Shown piece after piece: positions 15,097-22,696 of a stretch of 64,000 bases of DNA. Location: the NCBI RefSeq assembly GCF_900091315.1, contig NZ_FLSP01000015.1:50030-114029 (forward strand), read 5' to 3'. Positions within the stretch are counted from its first letter, which is position 1, and every line of letters starts with the position of its first letter. The DNA comes from Streptomyces sp. DI166 (GTDB taxonomy: Bacteria > Actinomycetota > Actinomycetes > Streptomycetales > Streptomycetaceae). A program made the position numbers and the translations under genes. The notes beneath the pieces are model-generated. The model was not told where the DNA came from. It did no database searches and saw only the letters and a list, made by a program, of their open reading frames with translations.

Positions 15097-16032
15097 TCAG
15101 GTGCCGGTGTTTGTGGCGTCCGGGTCGACGCCCATCGTGATCGAGCCGGTGACGCCCTTGGCGATGTTCTTCTTGTTGTACTTCAGCTTCAGGAGGCCGC
15201 CCGTGGTGCCGGACTGGTCGTAGATGGTGTCCTCCTCCAGCGTCGTGCGCTCGGTCGTCGAGGTGGAGTACGGCTCGACCTCGGCGGCGGCGAGGACGGA
15301 CGCCTCGTCGAAGAAGAACTGGCCGGTGTGGCAGGTGTGGCCGCCCTCGTAACCGGAGTCCGTCCACTCGCCGTCCACATGGACCTTGGTGTGGATGTGG
15401 ACGGTACGGCCGCGGTACCAGCCCGGGAAGATCGTGCGGAAGGTGACCCGGCCCTGCTTGTCGGTCCTCCAGGTGCCGCGCAGATAGCGCTCGTCGTCGG
15501 TGGGCTCCTCGTGGATCCCGCCGCCGGTGCCGCCGGAGGGAGGTTCACCAGTCGGTTCGCCGGACGGCGGCTCGCCCGTGGGCGCGTCCGTGGGGGGCGT
15601 TCCGCCGCCTCCGCCGCCGCCCGTCGACAGGCTCTCGTAGCCCGAGTAGATGCCGAGCGCGTCGCAGTGCCAGATGTCGACGGCGGCGCCCGCGATGGGC
15701 TCGCAGGTCTCGCTGTCGATCACCTTGAGGTTCAGGACGAGCGGGATGCCCTCCTTGTCCTCGGTGATGTCCCGCCGGATCTTGTCGGCGTCGATGTAGT
15801 ACGGCCCTTCGGTGGTCTCCGAGGTGAGCCGGTAGCAGGTCTCGGCCGAGCCGCTCTTCTTGCCGCTCGCCCCGCTCGTACCGCTCTTGCCGCTCTCGTC
15901 CGCGAACGCGCCCGCCGCGAAGGAGGCACCGACGCCCACCGCCACGGCGGCGCCCGCGCCCGCCACGACGACCTTGCGGCGCGTCAGATCCCGTTTGTGC
16001 TTGGGCCCTTGGGCCGTTTCGTTTCCCGTCAT
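15097..16032 (-). CDS. Tat-exported intradiol ring-cleavage dioxygenase-like protein
   Basis: The start is ATG 16032. The N-terminus has a twin-arginine signal (DLTRRKVVVAGAGAAVAVG, cleavage probably after AGAFA). The mature part has the intradiol dioxygenase core: TEGPYYID, VDIWHCDALGIYSGYE, and IFPGWYRGRTVHIHTKV. The two histidines of HIH and the tyrosines of GIYSGY and GWY are candidate iron ligands. A low-complexity Gly/Pro/Thr segment with three TGEPPSGEP-type units (residues about 160-200) is inserted in the fold, unlike catabolic enzymes. The real substrate is unknown, since secreted members need not cleave catechol. A paralogue lies at 25,389. Confidence 0.88.
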   Translation of the reverse strand: MTGNETAQGPKHKRDLTRRKVVVAGAGAAVAVGVGASFAAGAFADESGKSGTSGASGKKSGSAETCYRLTSETTEGPYYIDADKIRRDITEDKEGIPLVLNLKVIDSETCEPIAGAAVDIWHCDALGIYSGYESLSTGGGGGGGTPPTDAPTGEPPSGEPTGEPPSGGTGGGIHEEPTDDERYLRGTWRTDKQGRVTFRTIFPGWYRGRTVHIHTKVHVDGEWTDSGYEGGHTCHTGQFFFDEASVLAAAEVEPYSTSTTERTTLEEDTIYDQSGTTGGLLKLKYNKKNIAKGVTGSITMGVDPDATNTGT

Positions 16033-16110
16033 GGGAAGGAACGTAGGGAACCAGCCTGTCAGGAACATGAGGACGAGCTGGGGCCCGCCCACGAAGAACA
16101 GGAAACGCGA

Positions 16111-16145
16111 AGGCGCCCGGACCGGGTGGGGTGGTCCGGGCGCCT
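16111..16145. terminator. Terminator of aspS
   Basis: The 13-base arms AGGCGCCCGGACC (16111-16123) and GGTCCGGGCGCCT (16133-16145) are perfect complements with a nine-base loop. They lie just beyond the aspS stop, between aspS and the upstream end of the dioxygenase-like gene. Confidence 0.85.
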
Positions 16146-16153
16146 GTCCTTGG

Positions 16154-17917
16154 TTACTTCGGCTGCGGCTTGCGCACCGACAGGTGCAGTTCCTTCAGCC
16201 GGGCCTCGTCCAGCTCGGTCGGCGCGCCCATCATCAGGTCCTGGGCGTTGCCGTTGAGCGGGAAGGCGATGGTCTCGCGGATGTTCGGCTCGTCGGCGAG
16301 GAGCATGACGATACGGTCCACGCCGGGGGCGATGCCGCCGTGCGGCGGGGCGCCGAAGCGGAACGCGCGCAGCATGCCCGCGAACTGCTCCTCGACGGTC
16401 TCGCGGTCGTAGCCGGCGATCTCGAAGGCCTTGAGCATGATCTCCGGCTCGTGGTTCCGGATCGCGCCGGAGGACAGCTCGACGCCGTTGCAGACGATGT
16501 CGTACTGCCAGCCGAGGATGTCCAGCGGGTCCTGGGTCTCCAGGGCCTCAAGGCCGCCCTGCGGCATGGAGAACGGGTTGTGCGAGAAGTCGATCTTCCC
16601 GGTCTCCTCGTCCTTCTCGTACATCGGGAAGTCGACGATCCAGCAGAACCGGAAGACGTTCTCCTCGAAGTGCCCGGCACGCTTGGCGGCCTCGACCCGG
16701 ACGGCGCCCATGATCTTGGAGACCTCGTCGAACTCGCCCGCGCCGAAGAACACGGCGTGACCGGCGGCCAGGGAGAGGCGCTTGGTCAGCTCGGCGACGT
16801 TCTCCTCGGTGAGGAACTTGGCGATCGGGCCGGTCAGCGAGCCGTCCTCCGCCACCCGCACCCAGGCCAGGCCCTTCGCGCCCAGCGAGACGGCGAAGTC
16901 GCCGAGCTGGTCGAAGAACTTCCGCGGCTGGTCCTGGACCGCCGGCACCGGCAGCGCGCGCACGTGCTTGCCCGCGAAGGCCTTGAACTCCGAGCCCTCG
17001 AAGATGTCGGTGATGTCGACCAGTTCGAGCTGGGCGCGCAGGTCGGGCTTGTCCGAGCCGTACTTCAGCATCGCCTCGCGGAACGGGATCCGCGGGAACG
17101 GCGAGGTGACGTGGCGGCCGTTGCCGAACTCCTCGAACAGCTCGGTCATGAGCTTCTCGATCGGCTGGAAGACGTCCTCCTGCTCGACGAAGCTCATCTC
17201 GACGTCGAGCTGGTAGAACTCGCCCGGCGAGCGGTCGGCGCGGGCGTCCTCGTCACGGAAGCAGGGCGCGATCTGGAAGTACCGGTCGAAGCCCGAGATC
17301 ATCAGCAGCTGCTTGAACTGCTGCGGCGCCTGGGGGAGGGCGTAGAACTTGCCCGGGTTCAGGCGGGACGGGACGACGAAGTCGCGGGCGCCCTCGGGGG
17401 AGGTCGCGGACAGGATCGGGGTCGCCATCTCGTTGAAGCCGAGGGCCGTCATCTTGTGACGGATCGCCGAGATGACCGCCGTGCGCAGCATGATGTTCTT
17501 GTGCATGCGCTCGCGGCGCAGGTCCAGGAAGCGGTACTCAAGGCGCCGCTCCTCGTTGACCCCGTCCTCGGTGTTGATCGTGAACGGCAGCGGGGCGGCC
17601 GCGCCCAGCAGCTCGACCTCGGAGACCTCGACCTCGATCTCGCCGGTCGGCAGGTCGGGGTTCACGTTCTCCGCGCCGCGCGAAACGACCTTGCCGTCGA
17701 CCCGGACCGTGGACTCCTTCGACAGCTTGTCCAGGGCCTCGTAGGCGGCGGTGCCGGGCCGGGCGACGAGCTGCGTGATGCCGTAGTGGTCGCGCAGATC
17801 GATGAAGAGGATGCCGCCCAGGTCGCGCCGATTGTGCAGCCAGCCACTCAGCCGGACGTCGCTTCCGACGTCAGAGGCGCGGAGCTCGCCGCAGGTGTGG
17901 GACCTGTACCGATGCAT
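16154..17917 (-). CDS. aspS: Aspartyl-tRNA synthetase
   Basis: This 587-residue class IIb synthetase has the standard length. An N-terminal OB-fold anticodon-binding domain ([20 protein letters not shown]) is followed by the catalytic core with motif 2 around [20 protein letters not shown], the bacterial GAD insertion, and motif 3 in [20 protein letters not shown]. The QLDVEMSF and FAFPL-type ends are intact (here [19 protein letters not shown]). It starts at ATG 17917. A parS site lies in the intergenic region just upstream of it. Confidence 0.97.
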   Translation of the reverse strand: MHRYRSHTCGELRASDVGSDVRLSGWLHNRRDLGGILFIDLRDHYGITQLVARPGTAAYEALDKLSKESTVRVDGKVVSRGAENVNPDLPTGEIEVEVSEVELLGAAAPLPFTINTEDGVNEERRLEYRFLDLRRERMHKNIMLRTAVISAIRHKMTALGFNEMATPILSATSPEGARDFVVPSRLNPGKFYALPQAPQQFKQLLMISGFDRYFQIAPCFRDEDARADRSPGEFYQLDVEMSFVEQEDVFQPIEKLMTELFEEFGNGRHVTSPFPRIPFREAMLKYGSDKPDLRAQLELVDITDIFEGSEFKAFAGKHVRALPVPAVQDQPRKFFDQLGDFAVSLGAKGLAWVRVAEDGSLTGPIAKFLTEENVAELTKRLSLAAGHAVFFGAGEFDEVSKIMGAVRVEAAKRAGHFEENVFRFCWIVDFPMYEKDEETGKIDFSHNPFSMPQGGLEALETQDPLDILGWQYDIVCNGVELSSGAIRNHEPEIMLKAFEIAGYDRETVEEQFAGMLRAFRFGAPPHGGIAPGVDRIVMLLADEPNIRETIAFPLNGNAQDLMMGAPTELDEARLKELHLSVRKPQPK

Positions 17918-17951
17918 CGTCGTTCATCCAGTCTTCGCGGATCGGGGATCT

Positions 17952-17965
17952 GTTTCACGTGAAAC
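17952..17965. other. parS: parS chromosome-partition site 1
   Basis: The sequence GTTTCACGTGAAAC is a perfect 14-base palindrome identical to the ParB-binding parS of Streptomyces. It lies in the divergent intergenic region between aspS and the SpoIIE phosphatase gene. Clustering of such sites marks the origin-proximal part of Streptomyces chromosomes. Confidence 0.9.
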
Positions 17966-18061
17966 GCCCTCCAAGACTACCGGCCGGGCCAAGATCGCCT
18001 CCCCTCATTACCGCCGGGGCTTCGGTGGCAGGGTGCGATCGCCTGTTCTTAGAGTGGGTCA

Positions 18062-20194
18062 ATGCGCACTGGTGAGCCCCTGCCCGCCGTGGGGGAGGTA
18101 CTCGCCGCCCTGGCTACCGGGCAATGGCACTGGTCCACCGCAACCGGTCTGGTCACGGTGGACGCGGAGGCGGCCAGGCTGCTCGGGCTGCCCGAGGAGG
18201 CCGCCACCCTGCGCGAGAACCAGGTGCGCGCCCGGCTCCACCCGGTCGACTGGAACGAGATCACCGGGGTCATCCAGCTCGCCGTCGCCGAGGGCACGCT
18301 CGGCGAGGTACGGGTACGGATCATGGACGAGCGGGGCGAGGTCGTGCGTATCACCCGCTCCCGCTTCAAGCCCGCCTTCGACCCGGGCAAGCGGGCCTAC
18401 GAGGTGATCGGCACCCTTCAGGAGGTCACCGAGCCCACCCCGGGCACCCCGGCCGGGCGGCGGGCGGTCACCGGGGACTGGCGGCGCTCCCGGGAGGCGT
18501 TCCTGCTGGACGCGGGGCGGGCCCTGGCGGAGGCCCGTTCCACGGCGGAGGTGCTGCGGGTGGCGGCGGGGCTGTCGATGCCGGGGTTCTCCCCGGACGG
18601 GCTCGCGGTCTTCGGGGTGGAGGGGGACCGGCTGACGATCATCGGCCACCACGGGCAGCAGCCCGGCGACGAGGACCCCTTCACCCAGATGTCCCTGGAG
18701 ACCGACTACCCGGCCGCCGAGGTGGTCCGCACCGGCCGGGCCGTCTATCTCTCCTCCCCCGAGCAGTACCGCGCCCGCTACCCGGTGACCTGGCCGCTGG
18801 CGGCCCACTTCGGGCGCCGCTCGTGGGCGTTCCTGCCGCTGACGGTGGCCGGGCGGACCATGGGCGCCTGGATGGCGGCCTTCACCTACCCGGTGGCGTT
18901 CACGCCCGACGAGCGCTCGGTGCTGACCACGGTGGCCCGGATGCTGGCCCAGGCACTGTCCCGCGCGGGCGCCGCGGAGACCCAGCGCGAGCTGACCGAC
19001 GGACTCCAGCGCTCGATGCTGCCGGTGCTGGGCGTGCAGGAGATACCCGGCATGAGCGTGGCCGCGCGCTACGTCCCCACCGGCGGCGGCCTCCAGGTCG
19101 GCGGTGACTGGTACGACATGATCCCGCTGCCGGGCGGACGGTTCGCCCTGGTCATCGGGGATGTGCAGGGCCACGACGTCCGGGCGGCGGGCCTGATGGG
19201 CCAGCTCCGGATAGCGCTGCGCGCCTACGCCTCCGAGGGCCACCGCCCGGACGCCGTGCTCTCCCGCGCCTCCCGCTTTCTGCACGGCATGGCCGAGGAC
19301 GACCCCGACCTGCTCGACCTGCGCTTCGCGACCTGCCTGTACGTCGAGGTGGACCCCGCCTCGGCGACCCTGGACATCGCCCGCGCCGGGCACCCGGACC
19401 CGGCGATCCGGATGGCGGACGGCACGGTGCTGACCCGGCCCACGGCGGGCGGGCTGCCGCTCGGGATCGACCCGGACGCGGACTATCCGACCACCCGGCT
19501 CACCCTGGAGCCCGGCGAGACGATGCTGCTGTGCACGGACGGCCTGATCGAGACCGGCGGCCACGACCTGGACTCGGGCTGGAAGAGGCTGCGGGCGATC
19601 CTGGAGGACCACGACGGCGATCTGGAGGCGCTGGCCGACGCCCTGGTCCAGGCTGTGCACGGTCCCTCCTCGCACCACACCACGGGCCCGCTCGCGGACC
19701 GCCGCGAGGACGACATCGCGGTGCTGCTGCTGTGCCGGGAGGGGGAGGGCTGCGGTTGCGGGGAGACGGTGACGGCGGATCGGCCGCCGGTGCGCCGCGC
19801 CATGCTGACCGTGGCCCAGGACGAGCCCGAGCGGGTCGCGGTGGCCCGGCACCAGCTCAGGGAGCTGCTGCACGACTGGGAGTGCGAGGAGCAGGTGGAC
19901 TCCGCGGTCCTGCTGCTCTCCGAGACGCTGACCAATGTCCTGGTGCACACCGACGCGGACGCCCTGCTGCTGGCGGAGGTGCACCACGGGGCGGGCAGGC
20001 GCCGGATGCGGGTGGAGGTCACCGACACCAGCGACGACCTGCCGCACAAGCGCAGCCCCGGCGAACTGGCCTCCTCCGGCCGGGGCCTGATGCTGATCGA
20101 GCTGCTCGCGGACACCTGGGGGGTGGACCCGCGCGGCGAGGGCAAGAGCATCTGGTTCGAGCTGGTGGAGCCCGCCCGAGACGAGGAGCCGTAG
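18062..20194 (+). CDS. PAS-GAF-SpoIIE phosphatase with C-terminal RsbW-like kinase domain
   Basis: This 710-residue multidomain signalling protein has a PAS-like sensor (about 1-115, WHWSTATGLVTVDAEAARLL), a GAF domain (about 145-300), a PP2C-type SpoIIE phosphatase (about 320-560), and a HATPase_c_2 domain (about 590-700). The phosphatase has GGDWYDMIPLPGG, VIGDVQGHDVRAAGLM, LLCTDGLIE and the metal-binding DDIAVLL. The kinase part has SETLTNVLVHTDADALLL and GRGLMLIELLADTWGVD. Such proteins combine dephosphorylation of anti-anti-sigma factors with an antagonist function in partner-switching. No partner STAS gene is nearby. The start is ATG 18062, and the gene stands alone. Confidence 0.92.
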   Translation: MRTGEPLPAVGEVLAALATGQWHWSTATGLVTVDAEAARLLGLPEEAATLRENQVRARLHPVDWNEITGVIQLAVAEGTLGEVRVRIMDERGEVVRITRSRFKPAFDPGKRAYEVIGTLQEVTEPTPGTPAGRRAVTGDWRRSREAFLLDAGRALAEARSTAEVLRVAAGLSMPGFSPDGLAVFGVEGDRLTIIGHHGQQPGDEDPFTQMSLETDYPAAEVVRTGRAVYLSSPEQYRARYPVTWPLAAHFGRRSWAFLPLTVAGRTMGAWMAAFTYPVAFTPDERSVLTTVARMLAQALSRAGAAETQRELTDGLQRSMLPVLGVQEIPGMSVAARYVPTGGGLQVGGDWYDMIPLPGGRFALVIGDVQGHDVRAAGLMGQLRIALRAYASEGHRPDAVLSRASRFLHGMAEDDPDLLDLRFATCLYVEVDPASATLDIARAGHPDPAIRMADGTVLTRPTAGGLPLGIDPDADYPTTRLTLEPGETMLLCTDGLIETGGHDLDSGWKRLRAILEDHDGDLEALADALVQAVHGPSSHHTTGPLADRREDDIAVLLLCREGEGCGCGETVTADRPPVRRAMLTVAQDEPERVAVARHQLRELLHDWECEEQVDSAVLLLSETLTNVLVHTDADALLLAEVHHGAGRRRMRVEVTDTSDDLPHKRSPGELASSGRGLMLIELLADTWGVDPRGEGKSIWFELVEPARDEEP

Positions 20195-20214
20195 CCGGTC
20201 CTGCTGGACCCCGG

Positions 20215-20440
20215 CCAGGACAAGGTCCCGCAGCGGCCGGACAGCCCCGCCCAGAGCACTGTCCCGCAGCGGCCGGACAGCCCCGCCCGAGGCGAGGGCC
20301 CCGAAGCAGCCGGACAGCCCCCGCCCATGACGAGGGAGCCGGAGCGCGGCGGAACACCCCCAGAGCGAAGGCCCGGAGCAGTCCCCACGGACCCCGCCCG
20401 AGGCGAGGGCCCCGGAGCCGGTCCCGACCGACGGCCCCGC
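20215..20440. repeat. Degenerate tandem repeats between the phosphatase and AI-2E genes
   Basis: About six imperfect units of 36-43 bases run through this intergenic stretch. Two are nearly identical over 28 bases: GTCCCGCAGCGGCCGGACAG plus CCCCGCCC, at about 20,226 and 20,264. Later units keep the pieces CCGGACAGCCC and GCCCGAGGCGAGGGCCCCG. The array reaches the stop of the AI-2E gene. No gene is seen in it. Confidence 0.7.
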
Positions 20441-21487
20441 TCAGGGCGCGGAGCCGTACCGGGTCCTGAGTTCCTCCACGACGCCGAAGGCCGCCGCGGT
20501 GAGCGGTACGGCGAGCAGCATGCCGAGGATGCCGGCCACGGAGGCGCCCGCGGTGATCGTCACCATCACCATCGCCGGGTGCATCTGCACGGTCCGGCTC
20601 TGGATCATCGGCTGGAGCACATGCCCCTCCAGCACCTGTACGGCGAGGACGACGCCGAGCGCCCACAGAGCGATCACGAACCCCCGGTCGGCGAGCGCGA
20701 CCAGCACGGCGACGGCGCCGGAGAGGAAGGCGCCGAGGTAGGGGATGTAGGCGCCGACGAAGACCAGGGCGCCGAGTCCGGCGGCGCCCGGCACGTCGAG
20801 GATCAGCAGGCCGATGGTGATGCAGACGGCGTCGATGAAGGCGATGAAGGTGGTGCCGCGCATGAACCCCTCGACGGCCTGGAAGGCCCGCCGGGCCATG
20901 GCCTCCAGCATGTCGGCGCTGCCGGGCGGGGAGAGTGAGCGCAGGGTCTCGGCGGCCCGGTCGGAGTCGCGCAGGAAGAAGAAGACCAGCAGCAGCGCCA
21001 GTACGGCCATGGCGATGGACTCGCCGACCACGCTGACCCCGCTGATGACTCCGGAGGCGGCGGTGCCGCCGAACTTGGTGAGCAGGTCCCGGGCGTTGGC
21101 GGCGATGTCGTCCAGGGAGGTCCCGGCCGCCCCGAAGTGCCGGGCGAGATCCCGGCCCGCGGTGCGGAGCGACCGTACGATCTCGTCCCCGCTGTCGATG
21201 AGCGCGGCGACGACGATGTACACGGCGCCGCCGACCACGGCCACCACGGCGACGCAGGTCAGCGCGGCGGCCACGGACCGGTGGACGTGGGCGTTGACGA
21301 GCCGCCGGTGGAGCGGCCCGAGCAGCGCGGTGCCGAGCAGCGCGAGCAGCACCGGTACCACGGCGGTGCGCAGTTCGGCGCAGAGCAGGACGCCGACGTA
21401 GCCGACGCCGGCCACCAGGAGGATGACGGCGCACCACGCTCCGGCGCGGCGCACGGGTTCGGGGAGCAGCGGTCGCGAGTCCTGCAC
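20441..21487 (-). CDS. AI-2E family (PerM-like) membrane transporter
   Basis: This 348-residue protein has the PF01594 layout: an N-terminal helix pair (WCAVILLVAGVGYVGVLLCA, VVPVLLALLGTALL), a helix at AALTCVAVVAVVGGAVYIVV, an amphipathic soluble segment, and four to five C-terminal helices. The conserved stretch LVFVGAYIPYLGAFLSGAVA and the closing GHVLQPMIQSRTVQMHPAMV are diagnostic. Family members export AI-2 or exchange ions, and the substrate here is unknown. The start is GTG 21487. It is convergent with the phosphatase gene across a repeat array. Confidence 0.9.
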   Translation of the reverse strand: MQDSRPLLPEPVRRAGAWCAVILLVAGVGYVGVLLCAELRTAVVPVLLALLGTALLGPLHRRLVNAHVHRSVAAALTCVAVVAVVGGAVYIVVAALIDSGDEIVRSLRTAGRDLARHFGAAGTSLDDIAANARDLLTKFGGTAASGVISGVSVVGESIAMAVLALLLVFFFLRDSDRAAETLRSLSPPGSADMLEAMARRAFQAVEGFMRGTTFIAFIDAVCITIGLLILDVPGAAGLGALVFVGAYIPYLGAFLSGAVAVLVALADRGFVIALWALGVVLAVQVLEGHVLQPMIQSRTVQMHPAMVMVTITAGASVAGILGMLLAVPLTAAAFGVVEELRTRYGSAP

Positions 21488-21597
21488 CCGCCCAGCCGAT
21501 CACGCCCCGAGTGGGCCCACCTCCCGGCAGGCCCACCCGGGTGACGGGGTGTCAGTCCTCGCTCTGCGGGGTCGTCAGTCCTCGCCCCGCCAGAGCG

Positions 21598-22581
21598 TCA
21601 GTCCTCGCTCCGCGGACCGCTCTCGGTCATCCCGTGCACGGCCGGGACGGTGCCGAGCCGGCCCTTCTGGAAGTCCTCGAACGCCTGCTGGAGTTCTTCG
21701 CGGGTGTTCATGACGAACGGGCCGTAGTGCGCCATCGGCTCCCGGATGGGCTGCCCGCCGAGGAGGACGACCTCCAGGTCCGGGGTGTGGGAGTCCTGCT
21801 TGTCGTCCGCGCGCACGGTGATCGAGCCGCCCGCGCCGAAGACCGCGGTCTGGCCCAGGTGGATCGGGCGCCGCTCGGCGCCGACCGCGCCCTTGCCCGC
21901 CAGGACGTAGGCGAGACCGTTGAAGTCCTCCCGCCAGGGCAGGGTGATCTCGGCGCCCGGGGCGAGGGTCGCGTGGATCATCGTGATCGGCGTGTGCGTG
22001 ATGCCGGGACCGGCGTGGCCGTCCAGCTCACCGGCGATGACGCGGAGCAGCGCGCCGCCGTCGGGGGAGGTGAGCAGCTGGACGCTGCCGCCGCGAATGT
22101 CCTGGTAGCGCGGCGCCATCATCTTGTCCTTGGCCGGGAGGTTCACCCACAGCTGGAGGCCGTGGAAGAGACCGCCGGACATGACCAGCGACTCCGGCGG
22201 CGCCTCGATGTGGAGGAGGCCCGAGCCGGCCGTCATCCACTGGGTGTCGCCGTTGGTGATGGTGCCGCCGCCGCCCTGGCTGTCCTGGTGGTCGAAGATC
22301 CCGTCGATGATGTACGTGACGGTCTCGAAGCCTCGGTGCGGGTGCCACGGGGTCCCTTTCGGCTCCCCAGGCTGATAGTCCACCTCTCCCATCTGGTCCA
22401 TCATGATGAACGGGTCCAGATGGCGGTAGTTGATCCCGGCGAACGCGCGGCGCACCGGGAAGCCCTCGCCCTCAAAACCGCTCGGCGCGGTCGTGACGGC
22501 GAGCACGGGACGGGCCACGGCCTCCGCGGGTGCGGCGACACGGGGCAGCGTCAGCGGGTTCTCGACGGTCACTGCAGGCAT
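21598..22581 (-). CDS. Pirin family protein
   Basis: This 327-residue bicupin has the pirin N-terminal signature HPHRGFETVTYIIDGIFDHQ and a metal set of three histidines and a glutamate (HPHRG, then H in IFDHQDS, then GLLHIEAPPE). The second cupin has LPAKDKMMAPRYQDI and a C-terminal SGPRSED tail. Pirins act as quercetin 2,3-dioxygenases or as redox-linked regulators, and the activity cannot be told from sequence. The ATG at 22581 has GGAGG close upstream. An AGTT/AACT dyad about 30 bases upstream may bind a MarR/HxlR-type regulator. Confidence 0.93.
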   Translation of the reverse strand: MPAVTVENPLTLPRVAAPAEAVARPVLAVTTAPSGFEGEGFPVRRAFAGINYRHLDPFIMMDQMGEVDYQPGEPKGTPWHPHRGFETVTYIIDGIFDHQDSQGGGGTITNGDTQWMTAGSGLLHIEAPPESLVMSGGLFHGLQLWVNLPAKDKMMAPRYQDIRGGSVQLLTSPDGGALLRVIAGELDGHAGPGITHTPITMIHATLAPGAEITLPWREDFNGLAYVLAGKGAVGAERRPIHLGQTAVFGAGGSITVRADDKQDSHTPDLEVVLLGGQPIREPMAHYGPFVMNTREELQQAFEDFQKGRLGTVPAVHGMTESGPRSED

Positions 22582-22608
22582 GTCGGTACCTCCTTGTGCG
22601 GCCAGTTT

Positions 22609-22624
22609 AGTTGAGCATTGAACT
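22609..22624. promoter_or_regulatory. Possible operator upstream of the pirin gene
   Basis: AGTTGAGCATTGAACT is a 16-base dyad with perfect 4-base ends (AGTT and AACT) in an AT-richer stretch 28 bases before the pirin start. Ten of sixteen positions are symmetric. Redox-controlled pirin genes are often under MarR- or HxlR-type repressors. Confidence 0.35.
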
Positions 22625-22644
22625 TTCTGCCACTCCTAACGGGA

Positions 22645-22674
22645 GGAGCCCGGAGGGCATTCCCCCCGGGCTCC
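22645..22674. terminator. Terminator of the secreted Ig-like protein gene
   Basis: GGAGCCCGG with its following G-run pairs with the C-run and CCGGGCTCC around a CATT loop. It lies about 22 bases beyond the stop of the minus-strand gene at 22,697. Confidence 0.75.
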
Positions 22675-22696
22675 CCGCGTGCGAGCCGGGGTGGCG

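Noticed and set aside
14621..15223. A plus-strand 200-codon frame across the frameshifted gene
   Set aside because: It runs antisense to the two-helix protein and through the terminator at 15,047, with Arg/Pro-rich product and no domain.
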